Of a stretch of 64,000 nt of DNA, positions 44,480 through 54,373 are shown piece by piece. Made by a program: the position numbers and the translations under genes. The notes beneath the pieces were generated by a model, which saw only the letters and a program-made list of their open reading frames with translations, was not told the DNA's origin and did no database searches. The stretch lies in contig NC_092572.1 in NCBI RefSeq assembly GCF_037975245.1, positions 3,013,501 through 3,077,500 of the forward strand. The letters are read 5' to 3'. How positions within the stretch are numbered: the stretch's first letter is position 1; every line of letters starts with the position of its first letter. This DNA is from Apostichopus japonicus (taxonomy: Eukaryota > Echinodermata > Holothuroidea > Aspidochirotida > Stichopodidae).

Positions 44480-44530
44480 AAGTATTGCTGACGAAGGTCC
44501 TAGAGGGACCGAAAATTCCAATATATTTTC
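44480..44530 (+). ncRNA. Candidate hammerhead ribozyme core of a Penelope-like element
   Basis: CTGACGA (44488-44494), a stem II formed by GGTCC/GGACC around TAGAGG, and GAAA (44511-44514) reproduce the catalytic boxes C-U-G-A-N-G-A and G-A-A-A in the right order and spacing. Penelope-like elements are known to carry hammerhead motifs. Stems I and III and the U-H cleavage site could not be resolved by eye, so activity is uncertain. Confidence 0.5.
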
Positions 44531-44589
44531 TAAAACTTACTCCTTATTTGTCAATTATGAGTCATATCTTATTTCTCTGGTTTTCTTTT

Positions 44590-44624
44590 GTAATATTTAT
44601 ATATATATAAATATATATATATAA

Positions 44625-44667
<43 letters not shown>

Positions 44668-44675
44668 TATATATA
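44590..44675. repeat. (TA)n tract, BEL target site, left part
   Basis: TATATA-rich stretch interrupted by AAATA and CACA, directly before the BEL 5' LTR. The tract continues after the 3' LTR (51909-51976). Confidence 0.85.
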
Positions 44676-45045
44676 TGTAGTGGCAGAGTTGCTTATTCGG
44701 CCTTCCATAGAAAAGTTATTTTTATGTTTTTGGGTGTTGAAAGCCTACAAGCCAACACGGTATTTACGAGCTAAATTATCACCATTTGTGACCTACGAGT
44801 ACGTTTATAATATTTCGAGTATATATCCAACCATTCTATAGCGTTTAGAGTGTATCATTGTACAGCTATTTTGTTTCCTTGTTTTCGTGTTTTTTGTGAG
44901 AAACGGTGTAAATATCTCTGTAAATACAAGTTGTTTTATTACTTTACTACGGACTTTCGTCGGTGTGTGTTTTTGTGTTGCGGATTTTCGTCTTCGTCTT
45001 CAGCTAATTTTAGCCGGCTTTTCAGCTCCGTGCCCGGACATCACA
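44676..45045 (+). repeat. BEL 5' LTR
   Basis: TG...CA ends, 370 bp. TGGTAAATACC directly after the LTR (45046) begins with TGG, as expected for a tRNA-complementary primer-binding site; the tRNA was not identified. Compared with the 3' LTR it has T/C, C/T and A/G differences, in ACGAGTACG, TACAGCTAT and GTGAGAAAC. Confidence 0.93.
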
Positions 45046-45386
45046 TGGTAAATACCTTGGTTATGTGTTTACGAAACCTTACGATGGACTGTTTATTTTA
45101 TATGTTAACAATACGTTATGATTACGAACCTTTTTGTGACCCCTCCCTACTGATTGAAATGTGGATAGGCTATAGCGGAAGTAGGCAAATCTATCTACTG
45201 TATATGTAGTGCGCACAGTATCTAGGTTAGTTACAGTTCTCGTATAACAGGGCTACAGTTTCAGTGAAAGCAGTGCGCGAGTGCTGCTTCTTGAACATTC
45301 TCTACGGAAGCCTATAAGGGTCAGCACTAAGGAATCTTATAAGAGACATTATTTCGTTACTTTGATACGATACCTTAACCAACGAT
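45046..45386 (+). other. BEL 5' untranslated leader
   Basis: 341 bp from the LTR end to the gag ATG (45387, context CGATATGG). No splice-site pair or open frame was convincingly assigned; it probably holds primer-binding and packaging signals. Confidence 0.5.
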
Positions 45387-45854
45387 ATGGAGGCTCTCAA
45401 AAATGAAAGAGCTAAGTTCTTACGTACCTCGACTCGATTAAAAAATGAGATATCAAATCTTATAACGTTACCGTCAGTTGAGGATGAGAAAATTCGAGAA
45501 AAGGTGTCTTTGTATGACAGAAACTTTGTTGATTTTTCAGAAGCCCATAAGGCATACATTGCTACGTTGAATGAGGAAGAGGCCACAGAGGAGAACAGCA
45601 CCTATTACCAATCGAAATCGGAAGAATATCAACAGTTTTCCAAGGCAATGTCTGAATGGATTAAAGGAAGAGAGGTCGACATAAAACCTCAAGATAGTAT
45701 TTCTCAGGTTTCCAGTAAGGGTTCCAAAAATTCAAAGGCCTCATCAGTAAGGACTGTAGCATCGACAGAGCGTATGAAAGAGGAAGCCAAGTTGGAGGGA
45801 CTAAAAGTTAGGGTTGAAATGTTGAGGAAAAGAAGAGAAATTGAAGAGAAATAA
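45387..45854 (+). CDS. BEL gag N-terminal part
   Basis: 155 codons from the first ATG after the leader, rich in Glu, Lys and Ser, with coiled-coil character (M-E-A-L-K-N-E-R-A-K-F and later R-V-E-M-L-R-K-R-R-E-I-E-E-K). This is typical of the BEL/Pao gag start. It ends at TAA 45852. The same frame stays open on both sides apart from a second TAA at 45882, then continues into the next entry, so this is one reading frame cut by two stops. Confidence 0.75.
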   Translation: MEALKNERAKFLRTSTRLKNEISNLITLPSVEDEKIREKVSLYDRNFVDFSEAHKAYIATLNEEEATEENSTYYQSKSEEYQQFSKAMSEWIKGREVDIKPQDSISQVSSKGSKNSKASSVRTVASTERMKEEAKLEGLKVRVEMLRKRREIEEK

Positions 45855-45899
45855 AGATTGCTCAAACAACAACGGGAGGATTAAGAGTTAGAAGTTGAA

Positions 45900-47963
45900 A
45901 TGAAGTTGGCAGAGGCAAAGGCAAATGTGTTCAAGAAATATGACAACCCAGAATCAAGTGACAAAGAAAGCCTGCTGACAAAGTCTGACGAAAAAGTTGA
46001 TTCCAGTGGTGTACACAACTTGATTCGATCCCAAACAGAGATCTCAAGAATGATGATAGACCAGCAAAAGCTTGTTACACTTCCTAGGCGTGAGTTGCAA
46101 ATTTTCGATGGTAAAGTTCAAGATTACAGAGCTTTTATTGCTGCTTTTGAACACAACATTGAGCAACTAACAGACAACAACCAAGATAGGCTATACTACT
46201 TACAGCAGCTTACATCTGGTAGGCCTAGAGAGCTAGTAAGAAGTTGCATGGGGAAAGACCCAAAGAGAGGTTATGAGCAGGCTAGACGAGAGCTAGAGGA
46301 GGAGTACGGCAATGACTTTAGAATCTTGAGTTCTTACAGAAAAGAAATAGAAATGATGCAACCTATTAAAGGAGAAAACTCAGCGGCTATGAAAGATTAC
46401 CTTACATTCTGTGTTGTGTTTGGTAACGCTATTAATGAAAGTGAGATCCTCAGAAAAATGGACCAGACAGAGAGTATAATGAAGTTGGTTAGCAAACTTC
46501 CTTATAGACTACGAGAAAGATGGCGCTTGCAAGCCTACAGAATCAAAGGGAAGAGTCATAAGTTAGCAGGATTCCACGACTATGTTGAGTTTGTCAGAGA
46601 ACAAGTGAAGATAGCAACCGACTCGATTTACGGTGACATAAGTATGGAGAGTTCAAAGGCCTGTAGTAAATTCAGGCAAAACAGAAAGTCCTTTAAAGGT
46701 TTCAGTACAATTATACAGGAGCAGAAATCAAGATCCAAGAACGAAGGAAGGAGTATAGAATATACTAAATGCTTGTATTGTGGCAATAACCACATGCTAG
46801 AAGTCTGCAGAGAATTGGGCTCCAAAACACATGAAGAAAAGTTGATCTTCCTACGTACTAAAGGACTGTGCTTCAGATGTCTTGATGGTAATCATATAAG
46901 TAAAGATTGCAAGCAGGATAGACTTATTTGTAAAGTATGTCGGAAACTGCACCCTACAGTACTTCATTATGGTAAACAGCCCGAACGTAAGCCCACAAGC
47001 CAATTGGGTGACTGCTTAAACCAAGCACCCAGAGAAACAACCACTACAGTAAAGACGAGTTGTGTTGACACCCAACCAGGGACTAGTATCTGTATGGGGG
47101 CCGGAGTCAATAAGACATCCATGCCTGTTGTGCCAGTGCGAGTGACATCTAAGTCAACAGATGTCGAGACTTATGCCTTCTTAGACACTGGTAGTTCTGA
47201 CACCTTTATCTCAGAGAACCTTGCTAAGCAGTTGTGTGTCAGTGGACCTAAGACCAAAATACTGTTAAGTACACTGCCGAATGATGGACTGGTGGATAGC
47301 CGATTTGTTGTGAATTTAGAAGTGTGCGACCTACAAGGACTGAAATCCTTGCCATTGCCAACAGTGTACTTCCAAAAACGGATTCCAGTTAACAAAGAAG
47401 ACATTGTTACTCAAGATGATTTGAGAAAATGGCCTTACTTGAGAAGAGTCTCAATACCGGACTCAAAGGCAACGGAAGTTGGATTGCTCATTGGACAAAA
47501 TGCCCATAAAACATTAGAACCATGGAAAATGGTTAACAGCCAGGGAGATGGACCCTATGCTGTACGTACATGTCTGGGATGGACTGTGAATGGTCCAATA
47601 AAGAGTGGCATGAAGGTTCATGTCAACTACGTCAGTTTGCGGACTATAGATGAAATGTTAACTTCTCAGTTTAACTACGACTTCAGCGAAAGGATTTCAG
47701 AAGAGATACCTGAAAAATCTAGAGATGATCACCAATTCCTCCAACAGTTAGATAAGTCAGCAAAGTTGGTGAATGGTCACTATGAAGCAGCCCTACCTCT
47801 TAAACGAGAAGATTCTTGCTTGCCAAACAATAAAGACTTGGCAGTGCAATGGGCTACCAACATGAAACGTCGTTTTCAGAAGGATCCAAAGTACTATGAG
47901 GACTACAAAGGTTTCATGCAAGGGCTGCTGGATAAAGGCTATGCAGTTGCGATAACAGATTAA
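45900..47963 (+). CDS. BEL gag C-terminus, aspartic protease and RT start
   Basis: Same frame as the preceding segment. Gag domain, then a zinc-knuckle region (C-L-Y-C-G-N-N-H and C-F-R-C-L-D-G-N-H-I-S-K-D-C, with C-K-V-C-R-K-L-H following). An aspartic protease with Y-A-F-L-D-T-G-S-S-D-T-F retains D-T-G. G-L-L-I-G-Q-N-A-H and the G-P-Y-A-V-R-T-C-L-G-W-T-V-N-G-P block are BEL/Pao-specific. It ends just inside the RT N-terminus at TAA 47961. The frame continues to about 48100 with P-H-H-G-V-Y-Y-P and F-N-C-A-A-K-F. Confidence 0.85.
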   Translation: MKLAEAKANVFKKYDNPESSDKESLLTKSDEKVDSSGVHNLIRSQTEISRMMIDQQKLVTLPRRELQIFDGKVQDYRAFIAAFEHNIEQLTDNNQDRLYYLQQLTSGRPRELVRSCMGKDPKRGYEQARRELEEEYGNDFRILSSYRKEIEMMQPIKGENSAAMKDYLTFCVVFGNAINESEILRKMDQTESIMKLVSKLPYRLRERWRLQAYRIKGKSHKLAGFHDYVEFVREQVKIATDSIYGDISMESSKACSKFRQNRKSFKGFSTIIQEQKSRSKNEGRSIEYTKCLYCGNNHMLEVCRELGSKTHEEKLIFLRTKGLCFRCLDGNHISKDCKQDRLICKVCRKLHPTVLHYGKQPERKPTSQLGDCLNQAPRETTTTVKTSCVDTQPGTSICMGAGVNKTSMPVVPVRVTSKSTDVETYAFLDTGSSDTFISENLAKQLCVSGPKTKILLSTLPNDGLVDSRFVVNLEVCDLQGLKSLPLPTVYFQKRIPVNKEDIVTQDDLRKWPYLRRVSIPDSKATEVGLLIGQNAHKTLEPWKMVNSQGDGPYAVRTCLGWTVNGPIKSGMKVHVNYVSLRTIDEMLTSQFNYDFSERISEEIPEKSRDDHQFLQQLDKSAKLVNGHYEAALPLKREDSCLPNNKDLAVQWATNMKRRFQKDPKYYEDYKGFMQGLLDKGYAVAITD

Positions 47964-48084
47964 GAGACACATCGTGATGATGGCAAGGTGTGGTATGTTC
48001 CTCACCATGGAGTCTACTATCCTCAGAAGAAGAAAATACGTGTGGTATTCAACTGTGCAGCCAAATTCAAGGGAGTATCATTAA

Positions 48085-50313
48085 ATGACAAACTCCTGCA
48101 ATGACAAACTCCTTACAAATTCATTGGTTGGAGTCCTTCTTTGCTTCAGAATGGAGCCAATTGCCCTCATGGCAGACATTGAAGCGATGTTCTACCAGGT
48201 TCGAGTGCAAAGGGAACATCGTGACCTCCTACGCTTTGTTTGGTGGCCAGATGGAAATACTGACCAACCCTTACGAGAATACAAAATGATGGTGCACTTG
48301 TTCGGTGCGGTATCACCGAGTTGTGCCAACTATGCGTTGCATAAAACTGCCGATGACTTTGGAGATGGTTTCGATAAAAGAACCGTAGAAGCTGTAAAGG
48401 AAAACTTCTACGTGGACGACATGTTAAAATCAGTAGGGACCGAAGAGGAAGCTATTATTCTGATGAAACAATTGAGAGAACTATTGGGCAGAGGAGGATT
48501 CCGTTTGACCAAATGGGTCAGCAACAGTAGATTGGTCTTGGATACCATTCCCAAAGGTGAAAGAGCAGAAGGGATCAAGAGTTTAGATATGGAGAAAGAC
48601 AAACTACCAATTGACAGAACTCTTGGAGTCTCATGGTGTGTGGAATCAGATCAGTTTCAATTCCGAGTGACAGTGAATGAGAGGCCATACACTAGAAAGG
48701 GGATCCTATCGATAGTTGCTTCGATCTATGACCCGTTAGGATTTCTCGCCCCATTTGTGTTAGTTGCAAAAAGAATTCTCCAAGACCTTTGCAGAATGAA
48801 ATTGGCTTGGGATGACGATATTCCAGACGAGCATCTGAAATGTTGGAAAAAATGGCTGTTAGAATTGCCAAAGTTGAAAGACTTCAAGGTCAACAGATGT
48901 CTCAAGTCAGATGGTTATGACAATGTCAGAAACACCCAGCTACACCTTTTCAGTGATGCTAGTGAAAGCGGTTATGGTGTTGCTGCATATGTTCGTTTCG
49001 TGAATGAAGAAAACCAAATTCATTGCGCATTTGTGATGGGGAAGGCAAGGGTTGCCCCCCTCAAACAAGTCACCATCCCACGGTTAGAACTCACAGCGGC
49101 TACAGTGTCTGTGAGACTCTTCAAATCCTTGGAGAGAGACCTGCATATCAAACTGGACGGTGTGACATTTTGGACAGACAGTACCTCAGTAATTCGATAC
49201 GTCAGTTATAGTTCAGCGAGATACCATACTTTTGTAGCCAACAGGGTTGCCATTATTACTGACACTTCCCAGCCAAGTCAATGGTCGTATGTGGAATCTT
49301 CAGAAAACCCAGCTGATGACGCATCGAGAGGTCTGTATGCAGACGACCTAATACGATGCCATAGGTGGATCCTTGGACCAGATTTTCTTTGGCTGCATGA
49401 GAACGAATGGCCCTTAAGACAGAAATTTGATCGAGATATATCTTTGAAAGACCCAGAGGTTAAAAAGACGGCAACGGTTGCTGCTACGTCTACCAACGTA
49501 GCCAAGAACACCATGAATGAGTTGATCAGCAAGTACTCAAGCTGGTTCAAGCTCAAGTGTCACATTGCATGGATGTTGAAACTGATGTCAGTACTAAAGC
49601 AGCTGAGTGATCTTCGTAAGAGTTTGAAGGGTCAAGAGCCAATGGAAATAGATGAGAAAATGAGACATCCCAGACAAAGGAGATTCAAAATGAATTTGTC
49701 TGTCTCCGACTTGGAAGAAGCAGAAGTTTCAGTCGTGAAATTTGTTCAGAATCAAGCATTTCCTGATGAAATTGCTTCCTTACGAGACAACTCTAAGGGC
49801 GGATCAGTTAAGAAAAGAAGCCCTATCTACAAGCTGGATCCGAGATACAAAGATGGAGTGCTGAGAGTGGGAGGACGACTCAGTCGGTCAGCCATGCCTG
49901 AATGTGAGAAACATCAGTACATCCTTCCCAAGAAATCTATTGTATCCGAGATGATAATGAGAGAAATCCATACACAGTTACACCATGGAGGAAGAGCCCT
50001 GACTCTGTCGCATCTGCGAAGAAAGTATTGGGTTGTGAGTGCGCATGCACTGGTATGTAAATGTATTAACCAGTGTGTAACATGTCGGCGTTTGCGAGCA
50101 AAGGCTGGTGAACAAAAGATGGCTGATTTACCGACTTCTCGTATTCTTCTTCTCGTGTACTTCTCTGGATTTCTTCGGACATTTCAATGTCAAACAGGGA
50201 CGTTCGTTAGTGAAAAGATACGGAGTGGTCTTCACGTGTTTTGCAATACGTGCAGTACACTTGGAGGTAGCACATGCTCTCGACACCGATTCCTGTATCA
50301 ATGCACTCCGTAG
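48085..50313 (+). CDS. BEL reverse transcriptase, RNase H and integrase zinc finger
   Basis: Frame +1 relative to the preceding part. RT has [13 protein letters not shown] and N-F-Y-V-D-D-M-L (catalytic Y-V-D-D intact). RNase H shows [17 protein letters not shown] and F-W-T-D-S-T-S-V. Then come the integrase H-H-C-C finger (H-T-Q-L-H-H-G-G ... C-I-N-Q-C-V-T-C) and M-A-D-L-P-T-S-R. After about 50150 the frame is lost and the last 50 or so codons are not meaningful. The frame change at the start coincides with a 13 bp direct repeat (48085-48097 and 48101-48113). Confidence 0.87.
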   Translation: MTNSCNDKLLTNSLVGVLLCFRMEPIALMADIEAMFYQVRVQREHRDLLRFVWWPDGNTDQPLREYKMMVHLFGAVSPSCANYALHKTADDFGDGFDKRTVEAVKENFYVDDMLKSVGTEEEAIILMKQLRELLGRGGFRLTKWVSNSRLVLDTIPKGERAEGIKSLDMEKDKLPIDRTLGVSWCVESDQFQFRVTVNERPYTRKGILSIVASIYDPLGFLAPFVLVAKRILQDLCRMKLAWDDDIPDEHLKCWKKWLLELPKLKDFKVNRCLKSDGYDNVRNTQLHLFSDASESGYGVAAYVRFVNEENQIHCAFVMGKARVAPLKQVTIPRLELTAATVSVRLFKSLERDLHIKLDGVTFWTDSTSVIRYVSYSSARYHTFVANRVAIITDTSQPSQWSYVESSENPADDASRGLYADDLIRCHRWILGPDFLWLHENEWPLRQKFDRDISLKDPEVKKTATVAATSTNVAKNTMNELISKYSSWFKLKCHIAWMLKLMSVLKQLSDLRKSLKGQEPMEIDEKMRHPRQRRFKMNLSVSDLEEAEVSVVKFVQNQAFPDEIASLRDNSKGGSVKKRSPIYKLDPRYKDGVLRVGGRLSRSAMPECEKHQYILPKKSIVSEMIMREIHTQLHHGGRALTLSHLRRKYWVVSAHALVCKCINQCVTCRRLRAKAGEQKMADLPTSRILLLVYFSGFLRTFQCQTGTFVSEKIRSGLHVFCNTCSTLGGSTCSRHRFLYQCTP

Positions 50314-51046
50314 ATTCATCGCTAGGAGAGGACAAGTTGGTGAAATTTGGTCTGATAATGGAACCAATTTGGTGGCAACAGATAGAGAGTTGAAACAGAA
50401 TATTCAAGAATGGAATGACTCAAAGATTCGAAGTGAAATGTTACAAGTCAATGTTGACTGGAAATACAGCCCACCAACTGGTTCACACTATGGTGGAGTC
50501 TGGGAACGTCAAATCAGAACTGTGAGACAGATCCTAAATGTTCTATTGCGGTCACAAACATTAAGTGATGAGAGTTTGCAAACCTGTTTGTGTGAGGTGG
50601 AGGCAACAATAAACAGTCGTCCTTTAACTACTGTGTCCCTCGATCTCAACGATGTGGAACCCCTGACACCAAACCACTTACTTCTTCTGAAAGGCAAACC
50701 AAATCTCCCACCTGGAGTCTTCGTCAAGACAGATGTCTACGTGCGACGACGTTGGAGACAAGCTCAGTTTCTTGCTGACCTATTTTGGAAAAGATGGCTT
50801 CGGGAATACCTACCTCAACTTCAGCAGCGTCAAAAGTGGCTGAAACCAAAGAGGAACTTTGAGCCTGGAGACATAGTTTTGATAGTAGAAGATAACGCCC
50901 CGAGAAATTCTTGGTTGATGGGACGTATCACCTCAGTATTGTCAGATCAAAGGGGAGAGGTTAGGCGGGTAAAGGTAAAAACTGCTTCCAGTGAATTAGA
51001 GCGGCCAATAGCCAAACTGTGCCTGTTATTAGAGGCTGATGAATAA
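50160..51046 (+). CDS. BEL integrase core and C-terminal domain
   Basis: Open frame overlapping the previous one by frameshift; an upstream ATG at 50108 is not the natural start. D-F-F-G supplies the first acidic residue, W-S-D-N-G-T-N the second and Y-G-G-V-W-E-R the third, so the D-D-E triad is complete. A-T-I-N-S-R-P-L-T and P-L-T-P-N-H-L-L follow (BEL signature), then the C-terminal F-E-P-G-D-I-V-L-I and W-L-M-G-R-I domain. Stop at 51044-51046. Confidence 0.87.
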
Positions 51047-51065
51047 AGCTTGCTCTATGTATGTG

Positions 51066-51108
51066 CCAAGGTGAGCCTAGCGCCCTTGGATAAAGACCGT
51101 GAAGGTCT
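51066..51108 (+). promoter_or_regulatory. BEL 3' UTR two-hairpin motif, copy 1
   Basis: Hairpin 1: CCAAGG (51066-51071) pairs with CCTTGG (51084-51089) around TGAGCCTAGCGC. Hairpin 2: AGACC (51094-51098), loop GTGAA, GGTCT (51104-51108). It sits 20 bp after the integrase stop. The matching copy at 51245 keeps loop and spacing but changes stem 2. Confidence 0.7.
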
Positions 51109-51244
51109 GATGTGATCTAAATTCACCTCTCCATGTGAAATTTCTTACTATTGTTATGTTAACCTGACATTTTTGACTTACTTTCAGTTGAGTATTGAGC
51201 CAAGTTTTGCATTCCTTTGTTCAATGTAATAATGCATGTAGCTA

Positions 51245-51287
51245 CCAAGGTGAGCCAGGCGCCCTTGGGTAAAGGTCGTGAAGACCT
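51245..51287 (+). promoter_or_regulatory. BEL 3' UTR two-hairpin motif, copy 2
   Basis: Hairpin 1: CCAAGG (51245-51250) with CCTTGG (51263-51268) around TGAGCCAGGCGC. Hairpin 2: AGGTC (51273-51277), loop GTGAA, GACCT (51283-51287). Stem 2 differs from copy 1 by two base pairs that both stay paired (A-T to G-C, C-G to T-A). Confidence 0.7.
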
Positions 51288-51538
51288 AATTATCTCTTTT
51301 GTAAACACAAAGTTGATTTTGTAATTTGTAAGCAAAAGTTTAAGTTTTTGAGCTGTTATTTTGTTTGAGAACTTTGTTTTTTTTTACTATGCGTTTTCTA
51401 CATGTTTGGAAGTAAGTGTGCTAGTTTGCTTTTAAAATAATGTTTAGTTTGTTATCCTTGTTGTATTATTCATTGTTCTACCAGAAAATGTTTAGGGTAA
51501 TTGTCAAACATGCTTAGTTTGTACAATTAAGGGGCCGG

Positions 51539-51907
51539 TGTAGTGGCAGAGTTGCTTATTCGGCCTTCCATAGAAAAGTTATTTTTATGTTTTTGGGTGT
51601 TGAAAGCCTACAAGCCAACACGGTATTTACGAGCTAAATTATCACCATTTGTGACCTACGAGCACGTTTATAATATTTCGAGTATATATCCAACCATTCT
51701 ATAGCGTTTAGAGTGTATCATTGTACAGTTATTTTGTTTCCTTGTTTTCGTGTTTTTTGTGAGGAACGGTGTAAATATCTCTGTAAATACAAGTTGTTTT
51801 ATTACTTTACTACGGACTTTCGTCGGTGTGTGTTTTTGTGTTGCGGATTTTCGTCTTCGTCTTCAGCTAATTTTAGCCGGCTTTTCAGCTCCGTGCCCGG
51901 ACATCAC

Positions 51908-51908
<1 letters not shown>
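51539..51908 (+). repeat. BEL 3' LTR
   Basis: 370 bp copy of the 5' LTR, preceded by a purine-rich ATTAAGGGGCCGG (51526-51538) that may serve as polypurine tract. Ends CACA at 51908 and is followed by the TA tract. Confidence 0.93.
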
Positions 51909-51980
<72 letters not shown>

Positions 51981-53300
51981 CCAATCAAAATTTGAATGGT
52001 TAGATTACACGTACAGTACAGTGTTCCGACACGTATAAAAGTAACGAAGTTTGGAGGAAACGAATCCAAATTAGAAGAAAATCTTCAGGCAATGAATGTA
52101 AGAAGTATTGGTATATATAGCTGTAACTTCTACAATAAGTGATTGATAGGGCATATGTTATTTGTAAAAATAAAAAAAAAATGGCTGAGTAGAAGTTACG
52201 AAAATTTGATACAATCAATTTTAACTTGAAATGGGGGTCAAGGGGGGGGGGCGTGGCGGGTGCTCTACAAGGAGCCGAATTATTCAAGTTCAGGTTAGTC
52301 TCACTTCCGGATGAGTACGGTAAGTCACACCGCCCGCCTAAATTTGCTATAATAGTTATGGCAATCCGTAAAATCCATGTAAGACTAGTTACAAACAAAT
52401 ATTACTTCTTAGAAAATCCAGTTAGTCCTTGACAAACTTCGGTACTGGTTAATAACATTCTATAAGTATGGTGGCTATGGAGGTGTGGTTACATGCGTCA
52501 CTCAGCGGTCGGCGGTGAGGGGAGGGGGGGGGGGAGTAATTCCGTAACGATGATTACTGTGTATGACGACAAATTTCAAACGGCGCTTTCGAGAAATCTC
52601 AAGAGTATGATGACCATTTTTCTCCGGGCAAGATTACTTCAGTCAGGTTGATGAATGATATCTAGGCGATCATCTACCTCCATTATGGACGCATCTGTCA
52701 CCGTGTTTGTATTGTTGCCGTTATTAAAGTAACTGTCCAAGTTCTCTTGCGAGGGAAATATATACAAATAATTTTCTCTATAACTTTTCAATCATATTAT
52801 ACCGGCATCCTGTTAAATGATGTGGCCGACGAAAGTTCCATTCAATGTAAAATAGAAATGTGAGGAAAATAATAGGAGATATTTGCCTCAAAATTGATGA
52901 TACGTCAGAAGTTAGCGGTAAAATATGTCATCGTTTCACAGTATATAATATTTTAGTGCTAATTATATAGCAAATGTTCCTGCAGGACGGATCCTTAGTG
53001 GATAATACAGAGAAGTTATAACAAATATTGTAGTAAACTCACAATTTCTCTAGCGATATTTTCAATACGTGTGTGTAAATATATACGGTAGTGGTAGATT
53101 TCGAGTTGAAAAGTACTAAATAGCGATAGGTAAAAACAGACACCACTGCTACTATTTTGTAGACGCTGGCCGGAGTTAAATTAAAGTTAATATCGTGGAA
53201 CTGCCGCTGACAGTCACACTTGGAAAATATAAAGTAAACGAGTTCATATAATAAAGACGACACAGTCCGTGCGTTACTTTAACAAAATGTATATCCGTGT
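51909..53300. other. TA tract then sequence with no gene recognised
   Basis: 51909-51976 is the continued (TA)n target. The rest has a G-rich hAT-like stretch (GGGGTCAAGGGGGGGGGGCG near 52233) and a second G run near 52520. No coding exon, RNA gene or clear repeat border was seen. Confidence 0.35.
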
Positions 53301-53311
53301 GGAAGTAAGTT

Positions 53312-53347
53312 GGCCTGGCGTCTCGATCTTAGCAGGATCTTCTTCAG
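53312..53347 (-). ncRNA. Hammerhead-like motif of the Penelope 3' end (mutated)
   Basis: On the minus strand: CTGAAGA (53347-53341), stem II AGATC-CTGCTA-AGATC, then GAGA where GAAA is required, then CGCCAGGCC. Order and spacing fit a hammerhead; the A to G change in the second box should abolish cleavage. Confidence 0.45.
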
Positions 53348-53479
53348 AGGCTAAATGACAAGTAACAGTAACAGAAGGGACAAAATCACACACAGAATAC
53401 AGACAGGTTAATGAGCATGGTGAACAGAAAGAGATAGATGAAAGGTGATTATAAGTAGACAAGGGATGGTGAGAAGATA

Positions 53480-53640
53480 GCAACATGGGAAGAGGAGAGG
53501 TAGGAGATAAACAGTGGAGAGACAAAGAGAGGATTAAAGGCACAGGGTAGGGAATAAACTGGAGAGGGAAAAAGACAGGTGTGGATAAAAAAGGAGGGGA
53601 GGAGAGCTGTGAGAAGATGAGTGAAGGGGGGGGGGGGGAG
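53480..53640. repeat. Purine-rich (GGAGA/GAAAG) low-complexity stretch
   Basis: GGAGAGGTAGGAGATAAACA, GAGAGGGAAAAAGACAGG and a run of G near 53627-53640 in the Penelope 3' UTR. Confidence 0.5.
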
Positions 53641-54373
53641 AAGGAGTAAGGAACAGAGGAAAAGTTAGTCATGTCCTTCCTGAATGTTCAGCCCATGAGG
53701 TTGAATGGTACGAAGGCGTTGCATCTATAGCCTCTCTCTGCTGATTCGTTCTAGGTCAGGACGGCTACCTAAGGATTCAATCCCCTGAAAAGTTTCCCAA
53801 CTGGGGTCTTAGTCTTCATGGTGTTGACTGTGGATCTGTGACCATAGAATGGCTTCTTGAGGGTGGTTTTGGTTTCGTTAACATACTGGATGCCGCAAAC
53901 TCTGTGGCTGGTGATGGAATTGGATTGAACAATATGGTGGCTGCAGACGATGCATCTCAAAGTACGATCAAATTGAAAGTACCATGCTGAATGGGTGTGG
54001 GGTAAGAAGTTAGAGGTGGAACAGCAGCACGCACAAGTAGGCCTCGTAGTTTGCTTGTCTGTGGGCGATGATGGGTTTTTCAGGGACGGCTCGTTGGAGT
54101 CTATCGGAAGTGAGGAGAATGTTGTGGTTGTTAGAGGTGATTTCTGAAGAAGAGGAAGATTTGGGTGGAAAGTAACAACCAGGGGCAGCTTGTTGTCGCA
54201 ATCTCGTCCCATTTTGTCCTTCACTGCAAAAGTAGATGATCTGGAAAGGGAGCGGACTCTCTGAATGGCTTCACGCACCCTTCTGGCACTATGGCCACTG
54301 GTAGTAAGGTGTTTTTCCAAAGCATCTGTATGGCGAATGAAAGAGGAATTGTTAAAGCAAATGCGACGAAGAT

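Larger units (their letters stand above)
44676..51908 (+). mobile_element. BEL/Pao LTR retrotransposon, complete but coding-defective
   Basis: Both LTRs are 370 bp, start TGTAGTGGCAG and end GACATCACA. Between them lie gag, protease, RT, RNase H and integrase in BEL/Pao order. LTRs differ at three positions by eye (about 99.2 percent identity), indicating a recent insertion. Flanking TATATA on both sides is compatible with a 4-6 bp target duplication but cannot be proved inside a TA microsatellite. The coding region is interrupted at 45852, 45882, 47961 and about 48100, and by a shift near 50130-50170. It could move only with proteins from another copy. Confidence 0.93.
53301..54373 (-). mobile_element. 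Penelope-like element 3' part (GIY-YIG, UTR)
   Basis: Minus strand. [12 protein letters not shown] and V-T-F-H-P-N-L-P resemble the region after [23 protein letters not shown] and T-P-V-G-K-L-F form the GIY-YIG endonuclease end, with Gly of Y-V-G replaced by Asn. The frame ends at 53769; sequence to 53301 resembles a Penelope 3' UTR. It is joined on its 5' side to the GGAT array, with the RT missing. Confidence 0.72.
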
